Assembly (NCBI RefSeq): GCF_002377945.1
Contig: NZ_DFQV01000033.1
Span: forward strand, 160,539 to 224,538
Reading direction: 5' to 3'
From: Psychrobacter sp. UBA3480
GTDB lineage: Bacteria > Pseudomonadota > Gammaproteobacteria > Pseudomonadales > Moraxellaceae
Length of the DNA: 64,000 nucleotides
Shown here: one piece after another, positions 56,050 through 64,000 of the stretch
How the letters are laid out: every line of letters starts with the position of its first letter
How positions within the stretch are numbered: the first letter of the stretch is position 1
Translations under genes and position numbers: made by a program
Notes under the pieces: generated by a model
Seen by the model: the letters and a program-made list of their open reading frames with translations, nothing else
Told to the model about the DNA's origin: nothing
The model's database searches: none

Positions 56050-57366
56050 TTAAAGACTAGGGCTCACCACCAGCACGTTATCCAAACCTCGCCACATAGC
56101 ATCCACACTATCAGCTGATGTTTCTATACACAACACAATCAAATCCCAATCACTAGGCTCAACGTTATAAGCAAAATTGGTCATACCAAGCCCATAATTG
56201 TCGCTAAAGCTCAGCATCGTGGTAATCGCTCCACCAAGCGCAATCGGTGAACGTGTTAATGCGCTAAAATTAACCATGGTAGCTGTATCTCCGCTCAGTC
56301 TTTTAGACTCTATTTCAAGCCATTCAGCCAATAGAAATGGCAACCAAACAAACTCATTGCTACCCAATACTAGGATTCTTTTTGGCAACTGAATGAGATC
56401 AAAGCTTTCTTGATCATTGAAGCGGGTAAAGGCCGCCTGAAAACTCGAAAGATAGTCATCAAAACCATCAGTACTGTCTAGTGTTGGAAAACGCCCCCAA
56501 TTACCAGTATCACCGAGCACCTGACTACCAGCGGCAGTAGTATCAACCGATGGCATCGTAATAGGTTCAGGATGGGGTGCATCTGTCCATTGCCATGCAC
56601 CAGACAGTAAATGATGGCGATGAAACTCAATACCAGCGAGACGATCCGCCATACGTGCAGGTTTAGCATCTGACTGTGGGTGAGGTTTTTCTTGATCTAA
56701 TGACCAGTCCACCAATGTTGTTAGATGCACTTGCTCTAACTGGCTCAGTCCTGCTTCACGTAGGGCCGTGACGACATTAACGCAGGTATTGCCCGTTGAG
56801 GCTTCATCATCGACCATAATCAGTGTTTTACTAGCCAGTAGCTGCGCTTGAGTGATGTTCTCTTTGCTCTGATAAATCAAATGCTGGCTAGCATGACTGT
56901 GGTCTTCACAAAATGTCGTCAGCAAGGAGTCAGTACCATTTGCATCACTACTGTCATCGTGCTGTGCATGACGCGTAGAGTTTAATAGCAGAGCTTGAGG
57001 ATAGCGCGTTTGCAATGCTTGATGGACGCCAGCAGATAGACCAACAGCGGTCTCTGCCATACCAATGACTAGTACTGGCTCGGCCAAGTCACTAGGCACT
57101 AAATCAGCCAAATCAGTAAATGCGTTTCGCATAGTGCTCGGCGCAACGGGAATATGACGACCTAGCACTTTTGAGACAAACAAAAACGCACGCTTTGGAT
57201 TAATACGCTGGGCAAATCCTAGCAAATCTTCTAATTGATAATGCTCGTGTTGTTCTGCGCCATTTTTATTGGTGGCTGATTTATTAATGGCTGAGTTGGT
57301 TTGATAAGTCAGATCTAGCGTACCACGGGGTAGGGTAATGGTCGTACTGTGTTGCTCATTTAACAT
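56050..57366 (-). CDS. Phosphoribosyltransferase-TRSP domain protein of a Ter-associated operon
   Basis: A 438-residue protein. The N-terminal PRTase domain (about 30-250) contains RAFLFVSKVLGRHIPVAPS, VLVIGMAETAVGLSAGVHQAL and the PRPP-binding loop TLIMVDDEASTGNTCVNVV. The C-terminal TRSP domain (about 320-438) contains RILVLGSNEFVWLPFLLAEW and DWDLIVLCIETSADSVD. This two-domain form is specific to Ter-linked operons. It likely joins a base to a phosphoribosyl unit. It lies 42 bp after the TerD-protease gene. Confidence 0.87.
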   Translation of the reverse strand: MLNEQHSTTITLPRGTLDLTYQTNSAINKSATNKNGAEQHEHYQLEDLLGFAQRINPKRAFLFVSKVLGRHIPVAPSTMRNAFTDLADLVPSDLAEPVLVIGMAETAVGLSAGVHQALQTRYPQALLLNSTRHAQHDDSSDANGTDSLLTTFCEDHSHASQHLIYQSKENITQAQLLASKTLIMVDDEASTGNTCVNVVTALREAGLSQLEQVHLTTLVDWSLDQEKPHPQSDAKPARMADRLAGIEFHRHHLLSGAWQWTDAPHPEPITMPSVDTTAAGSQVLGDTGNWGRFPTLDSTDGFDDYLSSFQAAFTRFNDQESFDLIQLPKRILVLGSNEFVWLPFLLAEWLEIESKRLSGDTATMVNFSALTRSPIALGGAITTMLSFSDNYGLGMTNFAYNVEPSDWDLIVLCIETSADSVDAMWRGLDNVLVVSPSL

Positions 57367-57408
57367 TCATATTCCTTGGTGCTTTTAATTATATGTTGTC
57401 GTAGATTT

Positions 57409-58638
57409 TTAACCCTGACAGCCAACCAGCCATAAGGCACTGCGACTTTGCTTGCTTAACTGAGGTGTTGTAAGAGGCGTAGCACTGATCAAATCAGTCG
57501 TGTGCTCCAAACTGATGCCAGCGCTCGCTAGTAGGGCAGATAATAACTGAAATTTCACTGCATAGTTCATATTTTGTGCATGTTCATGAACCAGACTGGA
57601 TGTGACCATACCGACCACCTCTCCAGTCGGCAATAATAAAGGACTACCACTAGATCCAGGCTGAATGGGTGCGGTGAATTGCATATGACGGATATCGTTA
57701 TTTAAACCTGTCAATCCTGATATACAGCCTTGAGTGACTTGCAGTTGGCTACTCAGTCCTGACAACGGAAACCCCAGTGTGGTGATGGTCTCACCCAATA
57801 TATCAACACACTGCTGCGCTAATGAAAGGTAGCTAGGCAAAGGATCACTAACTCTAATAATAGCTGAGTCGCTTCCGATATCGCTGAGTACGACTTGTGC
57901 CTCGCGATCAGGCTGACCTTGCTGACGTACGCCAACCATCGCTGCTGACTCAATCACATGATAGCAGGTGAGCAAATGATAGGGATCAATAGCAAACGCT
58001 GTTCCTGTCCAAGTCTCGCCTGCTTGTACTTGACGAGGAGGGCGAGCTTCATTGTTTGGTTGAGTACGCTGCTGCTGTTGAGCTTCTTGAATAAGCCTAT
58101 GTGTGCTAGGTAGACGAACATCCAGACCAACCTGTACATGATGCTCAAGGCTCGCCAAGCCTTGCGTTGATGCCTCACCAAGCGCCCGACATTTGAAATG
58201 CCCATTACGCTGATATATTTCTAATATAATCGCTGCTTTGACATGCCGCTCGTTTGTTGTGAAGTTATAGTGAATATCCCCGTTGTTGAGCGTGAGACTT
58301 ACGTCATTTAACTCTACCGCTGGCAAGTTTAGGCTTGGATCATGATAAACATAAGCAATCAGTTGTAAGAAACTAACATTATTTTTATCAAATAACTGGG
58401 GTAAATCTAACTGCCATGTACTTGGATTATCCTTGTTATCGAGCTGAGCCCAGTCTTTAGACTCATGTAAATAAGCAGGACTACAAACTGCTTTACGATT
58501 GGCATCTAATGGCAACCACAATAGTCCAAGCTGCTGTCCAAACTCTAATGGTTTAGTAGTAGAAAATGCGATCGAACATTTGGTGTTTTCGATAACCGTA
58601 TTGGCCCCTAGCATTAACTCAACTTGCTTCGACATCAC
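57409..58638 (-). CDS. TerD-like domain fused to a trypsin-like serine protease
   Basis: A 409-residue protein and the first gene of the leftward operon. Residues about 1-175 resemble a TerD domain (HVKAAIILEIYQRNGHFKCR, ALGEASTQGLASLEHHVQV), though the usual N-terminal Asp-rich Ca2+ loop is not obvious. A Gln-rich linker (183-205) leads to a chymotrypsin-fold domain with H227 (LLTCYHVIE), D257 (GSDSAII) and S330 (QPGSSGSPLLL), a complete catalytic triad. There is no signal peptide, so it should act in the cytoplasm. It may be a Ter-linked stress or self-non-self protease. AAGGA precedes the ATG. Confidence 0.82.
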   Translation of the reverse strand: MMSKQVELMLGANTVIENTKCSIAFSTTKPLEFGQQLGLLWLPLDANRKAVCSPAYLHESKDWAQLDNKDNPSTWQLDLPQLFDKNNVSFLQLIAYVYHDPSLNLPAVELNDVSLTLNNGDIHYNFTTNERHVKAAIILEIYQRNGHFKCRALGEASTQGLASLEHHVQVGLDVRLPSTHRLIQEAQQQQRTQPNNEARPPRQVQAGETWTGTAFAIDPYHLLTCYHVIESAAMVGVRQQGQPDREAQVVLSDIGSDSAIIRVSDPLPSYLSLAQQCVDILGETITTLGFPLSGLSSQLQVTQGCISGLTGLNNDIRHMQFTAPIQPGSSGSPLLLPTGEVVGMVTSSLVHEHAQNMNYAVKFQLLSALLASAGISLEHTTDLISATPLTTPQLSKQSRSALWLVGCQG

Positions 58639-59364
58639 ATTTCCTTAGTTTATTTGCGCGATTATAATTATTTTTATTGTTTAATGATTTTATCCTTGAG
58701 ACTAAAGTCTGGCCACATAAAGGGTTTTGATTTTATTTTGCATCTATCATTCTACCAAGAGAAAACAGTAATAGATGTTTTAATAAACAGTTAAGGTTAA
58801 TTGCATAATAGAAATATCAAAATAGATAGATATAAATAGTTGTCAAGATTTTTTAAATAATACATTATTTTTATAGAACAACGATGTGGCTCTATAGTCT
58901 AGCCATTTGTCGGCTAATGTAGCCATTTATCGGACAATACCTTATAGTGTATTGCTACAAAACAAAATTCCAGTAATAATACAATCAAAATCTATTGCTA
59001 TTTAGTAACTTCACTGTGAGTAAGTGTTATCATAAGAATTTAAGAATAGTAGTTTATTTAAACATATTTATCTCAATCTTGTTTTCAAGCTCATTACTGC
59101 TTTAAGATTAATGAATTTCTAGTTGTTAAATCGTTTATATGCTTAATAACTATAAAATTGAAGTTTCATCTACTGAATATATTTCATTTCTTATAATATA
59201 AAAGATATACAAAAACTATTGTGTGGTTGATGTCTGAATATTTTTTATATTGTGAGAAAGTCAGTTGGCCGGATCTTTAAAACGTTATTCATATTTGTTA
59301 ATTACTTTATGTAGAGAGCTTGATAGAAGAAAGCGTAGCAGTATTTTAAGAAAAGGAGTGCTCT
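58639..59364. other. 726-bp AT-rich intergenic region between the Ter operon and the V4R gene
   Basis: The region lies between two divergent transcription units and is very AT-rich, with no open frame that I trust. It contains the tandem repeat at 58901-58940 and the strong AAAAGGAG ribosome-binding site just before 59365. Its length suggests extended regulation or an undetected small RNA; no RNA family is recognised. Confidence 0.5.
58901..58940. repeat. Two 20-bp imperfect tandem repeats, possible operator
   Basis: AGCCATTTGTCGGCTAATGT (58901-58920) is followed directly by AGCCATTTATCGGACAATAC (58921-58940), identical at 15 of 20 positions. The 20-bp period places both on one face of the DNA helix, as for cooperative regulator binding. 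Function is inferred. Confidence 0.5.
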
Positions 59365-60072
59365 ATGAAATTCTCTTGTGCATTAGAAACGTCTTCTGAA
59401 CGTATTCGTTTGGTCAATGTTATTTCGCCGCTTATCAAAGCAGGTTATCAGCTAGTCTCCCAAAGACAGGAGGCTTCAGAGAATGGTGGTAACATCATTC
59501 ACGTGATTGCAAGAAGTCTGGGGTCTAAAACGCAGGAAGATTTAATCGATGACTTATCTTCGATCGAAGGATGTACGCTTTTTAATCTAGAAATAGATGA
59601 CGAGGGTGGCTCGTCAGCTGCCCCTGCAAAAAAGACATTGGATGAGAAGAGCGTTCTATCAGCCATCGGCGCGTACTACCCTAAAATAGCAGATATTGTC
59701 GGTCAGTATGAAGATAGTTTGCCCAGTGATCAACGCATGACTGCATTGCACGAGTTGGGCCGTAAGGTTGGTGGCGGAATTTACCAACGTGATTATTCAC
59801 TTGGTAGTCCGTTAAAGATGCCTACTACGATTACTCGCGAACTTGTGCCAGCACTAAAGGGGCTTTCTAAAGTTAAAGCAAAGAACAATGTAATTTATTT
59901 AATCAAATGTCCGTTTTGTAAATCGTCAGACCATAATCACTCAGGATGCCATTTTATTGTAGGTTATATAGAAGGCTTTTTAGCAAGCAATCCTGCTGTC
60001 GATATGGTTCAGGTTAAAGAAACTAATTGTGGTGCGGGCAGTACCAACATTTGCGAATTTACCATTGGGTAA
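59365..60072 (+). CDS. V4R-domain protein with N-terminal ACT-like region
   Basis: A 235-residue soluble protein. Residues about 1-75 look like an alpha/beta ACT-like fold, and about 95-235 like a V4R (4-vinyl reductase) domain. The V4R signature is in the Cys pattern C182, C185, C195, C222, C230 (IKCPFCKSSDH, GCHFIVGYIEGFL, KETNCGAGSTNICEF), and HELGRKVGGGIYQ precedes it. V4R domains bind small hydrophobic or metal-linked ligands and act as sensors or chaperones. AAAAGGAG precedes the ATG. The next gene, 124 bp away, is an MHYT sensor. Confidence 0.75.
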   Translation: MKFSCALETSSERIRLVNVISPLIKAGYQLVSQRQEASENGGNIIHVIARSLGSKTQEDLIDDLSSIEGCTLFNLEIDDEGGSSAAPAKKTLDEKSVLSAIGAYYPKIADIVGQYEDSLPSDQRMTALHELGRKVGGGIYQRDYSLGSPLKMPTTITRELVPALKGLSKVKAKNNVIYLIKCPFCKSSDHNHSGCHFIVGYIEGFLASNPAVDMVQVKETNCGAGSTNICEFTIG

Positions 60073-60196
60073 AAATATTATGCATAGATAATCTAATGTC
60101 TGTGTAAAACAAATACTAATGAGCGAATGACGCACTGTGTTGTGATTGAAGTAACGTTATTTGGCTCAGTTTTTATGATAGATAAAAGGCAAAAAA

Positions 60197-60937
60197 ATGA
60201 TTGAAGTTGAATATAACTTACTTTTGGTGTTGGTCTCATACGCCATTGCAGTGTTTGGTTCTTATGTCGGCCTAAACCTAGCCATTCGAGTTCCTTCTGC
60301 CAAGCCAGGAACAGATTTATATTTTTGGGTTGCGCTATCTTCGATTGCAATCGGGGGTGCGATTTGGTCTATGCACTATATCGGTATGATGGCAGTAGAT
60401 ATGAAAATGCCTGTTACCTATGATTTAGGGTTAACGATTGTCTCAATGCTACTTGCGATTTGTTTCGTTGCTGTCGGTGTCCTTATCGTAGGTCGCGGTG
60501 ATTCAAGCATTGGTAAACTGATCGGTGGTGGTGTGCTTACTGGACTTGGTGTCGCAGCTATGCATTATACGGGTATGGCCTCTATGCAAATGGAAGCTAC
60601 CATGTCATACAATATACCGTTATTAATGGTATCAATTGTGATTGCTATTGCAGCCGCTATCGCTGCACTATGGTTGGCATTTAATTTGCGTGGTTCATTA
60701 CAGCGTTTTGGTAGTGCGTTTATCATGGGTCTTGCCGTTTGTGGTATGCATTACACTGGTATAGCCGCGATGGAAATGACAATGACTGACCATGTGATGC
60801 CGATGGACTATACACAGGCAGGTGCAATTTCTTCATCTATTATGATTTTCATCGGTTCAGCCGTTGTATTGAGCTTGTTATGGTTCATTGCTTCTAAAAA
60901 CGCACCTAAGCAAACAACACTAGCGTTTGGTGAATAA
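60197..60937 (+). CDS. Stand-alone MHYT-domain membrane sensor
   Basis: A 246-residue protein with seven predicted membrane spans. It carries the three diagnostic motifs: MHYIGM (59-64), MHYTGM (122-127) and MHYTGI (184-189), whose Met/His residues are proposed to bind copper and so sense O2, CO or NO. Unlike most MHYT proteins it has no GGDEF, EAL, kinase or LytTR output domain; only a short polar tail follows. It may signal through a partner such as the adjacent V4R protein. AAAAGGC precedes the ATG. Confidence 0.9.
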   Translation: MIEVEYNLLLVLVSYAIAVFGSYVGLNLAIRVPSAKPGTDLYFWVALSSIAIGGAIWSMHYIGMMAVDMKMPVTYDLGLTIVSMLLAICFVAVGVLIVGRGDSSIGKLIGGGVLTGLGVAAMHYTGMASMQMEATMSYNIPLLMVSIVIAIAAAIAALWLAFNLRGSLQRFGSAFIMGLAVCGMHYTGIAAMEMTMTDHVMPMDYTQAGAISSSIMIFIGSAVVLSLLWFIASKNAPKQTTLAFGE

Positions 60938-60977
60938 TTCAAAGCGTTCGTTTTTAATACACCTTAGAAACGAAGCC

Positions 60978-61016
60978 AAAAAAAGGTTTTTAGATTAATA
61001 TCTAAAAACCTTTTTT
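60978..61016. terminator. Bidirectional terminator between MHYT and ATP-grasp genes
   Basis: AAAAAGGTTTTTAGA and TCTAAAAACCTTTTT (about 60980-61015) pair perfectly around TTAATA, between convergent genes. Confidence 0.85.
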
Positions 61017-61065
61017 CGTGTTTGTTCAAATCATTTACTAATCATATGCATGCTTAGCGGACTAT

Positions 61066-62217
61066 TTATTCGTCATCCTTTTCAATTTTGACACTCATCA
61101 TAATAGAGCGTACTTGGCATGGTTCAATATGCTGAATATTGGTCTCTAAGTTAGGTCTCTCTGATAACCCCAACCAATAAGAAAAGCCGACTTGCGTCAG
61201 GTCAGTTCCACTATGAGAAGTATAACCAATACCACCTGATGGACGACTATTGATCTCAAGAACACGGTGCTGACCGCTATCATCAGCTTTGGTCTGTACA
61301 CTGACGATACCATCACAGCCAAAAGCCTTAATCAATGGGATTACGACATCCATGACAGACTGCTCATAACCAACATGTTGTATTTTTCCGGTTTTATGAC
61401 GAGTGACAGCAGCTAGGACTTCACCATATTCACAAACTACATCGATAGAGTACTCTTGCCCTGACAGATAAGGCATAAGCAACATTGGAATAGGGCGATC
61501 GTGTACCATTTCGCTGTTAGCATAGGCATTCACAAATTGGGCTGTATTTATTTTTTTCTCTTCAGTGAAATATAAGTGCTCAAAGCTATCGTACGCAGTA
61601 CTATCTGCTTTACCCGTGTCTAGTCGCCAAAACCCTTGGGCGAAAATACCGACGACAGGTTTGACACATAGAGGCTGGTCACCATGCTCGGCTAATAAAA
61701 CCTCAAGCTCCGCCGTATTATCAAAACGCCATGCGTCTGCCACTGGAATGTTATGAGTGTGACAATGCTGCATAAAAGCAAATTTATCATCGATTGATTC
61801 TAGTGCCGCTACGCTGGTTGCTCCCGTCAATAAGCGAATACCCGCAGCGACAAATTTATCACGATGCACTTCATAATCAATACCATTGCGCCCAGTCAGT
61901 AGTACTTTTACGTTATGCTTTTGAGCTTGTTCCAATACGAACTGCCAGCGTGGTATAGCAGGTTCGCTAGTCATTTGGGTGTCAGTATCTACAATCGAGT
62001 CAGTTGGCTCACGATAAGCCATATCAGCGAATTCGAAAATCTCAGGTCTATCATGACGGTGTGAGGCAATAACTTGAAAAGGGTTGTTTGAAGGACTGCT
62101 TGATTTGCTCTTTAGACTTTGTAAACTCTCCAACATATCACGCTGGCTAGATTGACCTTCAGCTAACCACGCTGCTACTGGTATTGAAGGGTTACTATTG
62201 TCAGCAAGATTATTCAT
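61066..62217 (-). CDS. ATP-grasp enzyme of the Ter-associated region
   Basis: A 383-residue ATP-grasp ligase. FPGR-like KVLLTGRNGIDYEVH, ATSVAALESIDDKFAFMQHC, PLCVKPVVGIFAQGFWRLD (ATP-binding Lys), LLMPYLSGQEYSIDVVCEYG and the metal site HRVLEINSRPSGGIGYTSHS are visible. It would couple ATP hydrolysis to amide or ester bond formation, probably in the same small-molecule pathway as the PRTase/HAD/CitE genes. It is convergent with the MHYT gene and divergent from the TerA-like gene. Confidence 0.86.
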   Translation of the reverse strand: MNNLADNSNPSIPVAAWLAEGQSSQRDMLESLQSLKSKSSSPSNNPFQVIASHRHDRPEIFEFADMAYREPTDSIVDTDTQMTSEPAIPRWQFVLEQAQKHNVKVLLTGRNGIDYEVHRDKFVAAGIRLLTGATSVAALESIDDKFAFMQHCHTHNIPVADAWRFDNTAELEVLLAEHGDQPLCVKPVVGIFAQGFWRLDTGKADSTAYDSFEHLYFTEEKKINTAQFVNAYANSEMVHDRPIPMLLMPYLSGQEYSIDVVCEYGEVLAAVTRHKTGKIQHVGYEQSVMDVVIPLIKAFGCDGIVSVQTKADDSGQHRVLEINSRPSGGIGYTSHSGTDLTQVGFSYWLGLSERPNLETNIQHIEPCQVRSIMMSVKIEKDDE

Positions 62218-62508
62218 AATTCTCTCAGCGTTATCGTTAGGTGTAGGGGAATGGGAATGGGTAAGTCAATATTGCTACTGCAAATCTAGTAGTAATATTA
62301 GCAAAGGTATACGGTTTAATAGGACGTATTATATACAAATGATATGCGTTATAAACGCCTCTAATAAAATAGTCATAGGGATTTGTAAGGATGACTTTAT
62401 CGCTTATATCACGATTGCCTGATTCAAAACTTTCATAATATCCATGCTACTATATGATGATAGTCGGCATGACAATGACAACAGCATAATAAATAATCTA
62501 AAGGACGT

Positions 62509-63786
62509 ATGATGAGTCAAAACCAACCTCAAAAACTAATTGCAGGTGCCAATGCGCCATTACCAACTGACAATATTAGTATTCGTATTTTAAGCCAAAA
62601 TGCCATCGATTGTGCCGCTTATCGCCTGACTAATGACGGAAAAGTACGCGGTGATGGAGACATGATATTTTATGGTCAGACACGTAGCGATGATGGTAGC
62701 GTTAGCTTCCGTGGTCATGACAGTGATGGGTTTTTTGATGTTAATTTGTCTGCACAGCCTGCAACTATTGAGAAAATTGCCCTAGCGTTCTCTAGTGCGC
62801 AAACACTGTCGCAAGTTGGCGATGTGGACATTCAAGTTTTGCAGGGCAGTCAAGTACTGATGACCTGTCAGCTGAGTAGCGCAGGCCGTAATGAAAAAGC
62901 CATTATATTGGCTGAATGCTATCGCAGACAAGGAAGCTGGAAATTTCGTTTTATCGCCCAAGGATTTGAGGGAGGGTTAAAACCTTTATCTGAGCATTTC
63001 GGTGTGGAAATCGCTGATGACGTACCTGCCCAAAATCAGAACCCTGAACAAAGCCAACCTCAACCTATCAACACGCAGCGATCAATCAATACGCAAAAAG
63101 CAGGCAACACCTCTCAAGCTAACAAGCCGCCACCGATTCCTGCTAACCCTTCGATTAACTTAAGTAAAATAACCTTAACAAAAAACCAATCTAGCATTAA
63201 TCTTAAAAAACGTGATGATTTTGGCAAAATATCAGTCAATTTAGACTGGAACCAACGCCCGCCAAGTGATAAAGCAGCGCCCAAGAAAGGGATACTGGGA
63301 GATCTGTTTAAGCAGCATCAATCAAGCGGTATCGATCTAGATGTCGGCGCTATGATTCATCTAAAAAATGGTGAAAAAACCCTGATTCAAGCGCTGGGCA
63401 ATCGTTTTGGTAGCTTGCAATCAGCGCCTTACGTCTGCCTACGTGCGGATGATAGAACGGGGCAGGTAAGCGGCGGTGAATGGCTAGATATTAACGGTCA
63501 ACAATGGTCGCAGATTGAAGAGGTATTTATCTTTGCATTTATTTACGAAGGCGCACCTAACTGGGAAAAAACTGATGGGGTTGTGACTATCCATGTGCCA
63601 GAGCAATCACCGATTGAGACACGTTTGACCGAAGGTGCGGGTAATCTACCAATGTGTGCCATTGCCCGTTTGGTCAATCAGCAAGGCAGTATCAATGTTG
63701 AGCGTATCAACCAATACTTTAAAGGTCACCAAGAAATGGACAAAGCATTTAACTGGGGCTTTAGCTGGAAGCGTGGACGTAAATAG
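62509..63786 (+). CDS. TerA-like protein with two TerD-type domains
   Basis: A 425-residue protein. The first TerD domain (about 1-175) has DCAAYRLTNDGKVRGDGDMI with FYGQTRSDDGSV, the Ca2+-binding type region, and EKAIILAECYRRQGSWKFR followed by IAQGFEGGLKPL. A Pro/Asn/Gln-rich linker (about 178-235) joins a second TerD/TerA domain (about 235-425) with SGIDLDVGAMIHLKNGEKTL and GWL-like GGEWLDINGQQWS. TerA binds Ca2+ and is part of the membrane-associated Ter stress complex. AAAGGACG precedes the ATGATG start. Confidence 0.87.
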   Translation: MMSQNQPQKLIAGANAPLPTDNISIRILSQNAIDCAAYRLTNDGKVRGDGDMIFYGQTRSDDGSVSFRGHDSDGFFDVNLSAQPATIEKIALAFSSAQTLSQVGDVDIQVLQGSQVLMTCQLSSAGRNEKAIILAECYRRQGSWKFRFIAQGFEGGLKPLSEHFGVEIADDVPAQNQNPEQSQPQPINTQRSINTQKAGNTSQANKPPPIPANPSINLSKITLTKNQSSINLKKRDDFGKISVNLDWNQRPPSDKAAPKKGILGDLFKQHQSSGIDLDVGAMIHLKNGEKTLIQALGNRFGSLQSAPYVCLRADDRTGQVSGGEWLDINGQQWSQIEEVFIFAFIYEGAPNWEKTDGVVTIHVPEQSPIETRLTEGAGNLPMCAIARLVNQQGSINVERINQYFKGHQEMDKAFNWGFSWKRGRK

Positions 63787-63811
63787 TATTCTTAATTATA
63801 AGTAATAAACA

Positions 63812-63854
63812 TAAAAGAGCGGCCCATCTATTGATAGATGGGCCGCTCTTTTTT
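63812..63854. terminator. Bidirectional terminator between TerA-like and TerD-like genes
   Basis: AGAGCGGCCCATCTA (63816-63830) and TAGATGGGCCGCTCT (63835-63849) form a perfect 15-bp stem with A- and T-runs. Confidence 0.9.
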
Positions 63855-63907
63855 GAAATAGACTATTTAACTAGATTGTTAATAATCCAGTTAAAGTCTA
63901 AAGTCAA

Positions 63908-64000
63908 TTACGCATGCGGTGTGATAGCAGGCATTAAGTCGTGGAAGGTGCGGCCAGAAGCTGTCTCGCCAATCGCATGCATTTTCCATTCATTGTTATG
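63908..64000 (-). CDS. TerD-family stress protein, 3' end only
   Basis: On the minus strand from the window edge, 30 codons read HNNEWKMHAIGETASGRTFH and continue to ATPHA-like TPHA and a TAA at 63910-63908. This is the C-terminal block of TerD/TerZ/TerX proteins (NEWK..AIGE...G..F.DL.P). The rest lies beyond the window, so a fuller ter cluster probably continues to the right. Confidence 0.8.
   Translation of the reverse strand, partial: HNNEWKMHAIGETASGRTFHDLMPAITPHA

Noticed and set aside
57409..58638. Possible artificial fusion of two genes by a frameshift
   Set aside because: The frame is continuous, the linker is Gln-rich as in natural domain linkers, and neighbouring gene spacing is normal.

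Overview
The window looks like a chromosomal stretch of a Moraxellaceae gammaproteobacterium, most likely Psychrobacter. This is inferred from moderately AT-rich DNA, gene content, the style of AT-rich intergenic regions, and proteins carrying Asn/Asp/Ser-rich inserts; no database search was possible. It is gene-dense, with three tRNA genes, many bidirectional hairpin terminators, two short inverted-repeat elements of MITE type, and no intact insertion sequence, prophage, rRNA operon or CRISPR array.

Layout, 1-20 kb: the window opens with the 3' end of msrB, a glutathione peroxidase, and a tRNA-Val/tRNA-Asp pair. A persulfide dioxygenase-like/rhodanese gene lies divergent to an arsenic operon arsR-arsC-arsH-arsB (3.1-6.1 kb). 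A 270-bp inverted-repeat element, tRNA-Asn and an aspartate aminotransferase follow. Next comes a four-gene lipid-modification cluster (SDR, FAD amine oxidase-like, DUF1365, cyclopropane-fatty-acid synthase; 8.7-13.9 kb), a divergent MFS/LysR pair, a DUF2177 protein, an acyl-CoA thioesterase, a CDF transporter and dps.

20-33 kb is mostly housekeeping: uvrB, a HisC-like aminotransferase, small hypotheticals, recJ, two tandem UPF0126/TRIC channel paralogues, an EmrE-like exporter, queE, dapD and a serine hydrolase.

33-40.5 kb is an arsenosugar biosynthesis cluster: a SelD-N-terminal-like FAD oxidoreductase, the radical SAM protein ArsS, a DUF547 protein, two glycosyltransferases of the arsenosugar type and the arsenite methyltransferase ArsM. 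A convergent methylthioadenosine phosphorylase-like gene could remove adenine from the ArsS product. The window therefore holds two unlinked arsenic loci, one for reduction, oxidation and efflux, the other for methylation and conversion to sugars. A MITE-like element lies at the end of the first and inside the second.

40.9-52.7 kb: a TAXI-TRAP transporter operon (binding lipoprotein, DUF1850, fused permease), lipA, a carboxymuconolactone decarboxylase-like gene, acnB, a DUF805 protein, a PACE-family exporter, an enoyl-CoA hydratase and an alpha/beta hydrolase.

52.8-64 kb is a Ter (tellurium/stress) region. A five-gene leftward operon encodes a TerD-trypsin-like protease fusion, a PRTase-TRSP protein, a HAD phosphatase, a StiP/PRTase-like protein and a CitE-like lyase. 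An ATP-grasp ligase, a TerA-like protein and the 3' end of another TerD-family gene follow. Between the two halves sit a V4R-domain protein and a stand-alone MHYT membrane sensor. This region and the arsenosugar cluster are the most interesting parts of the window.
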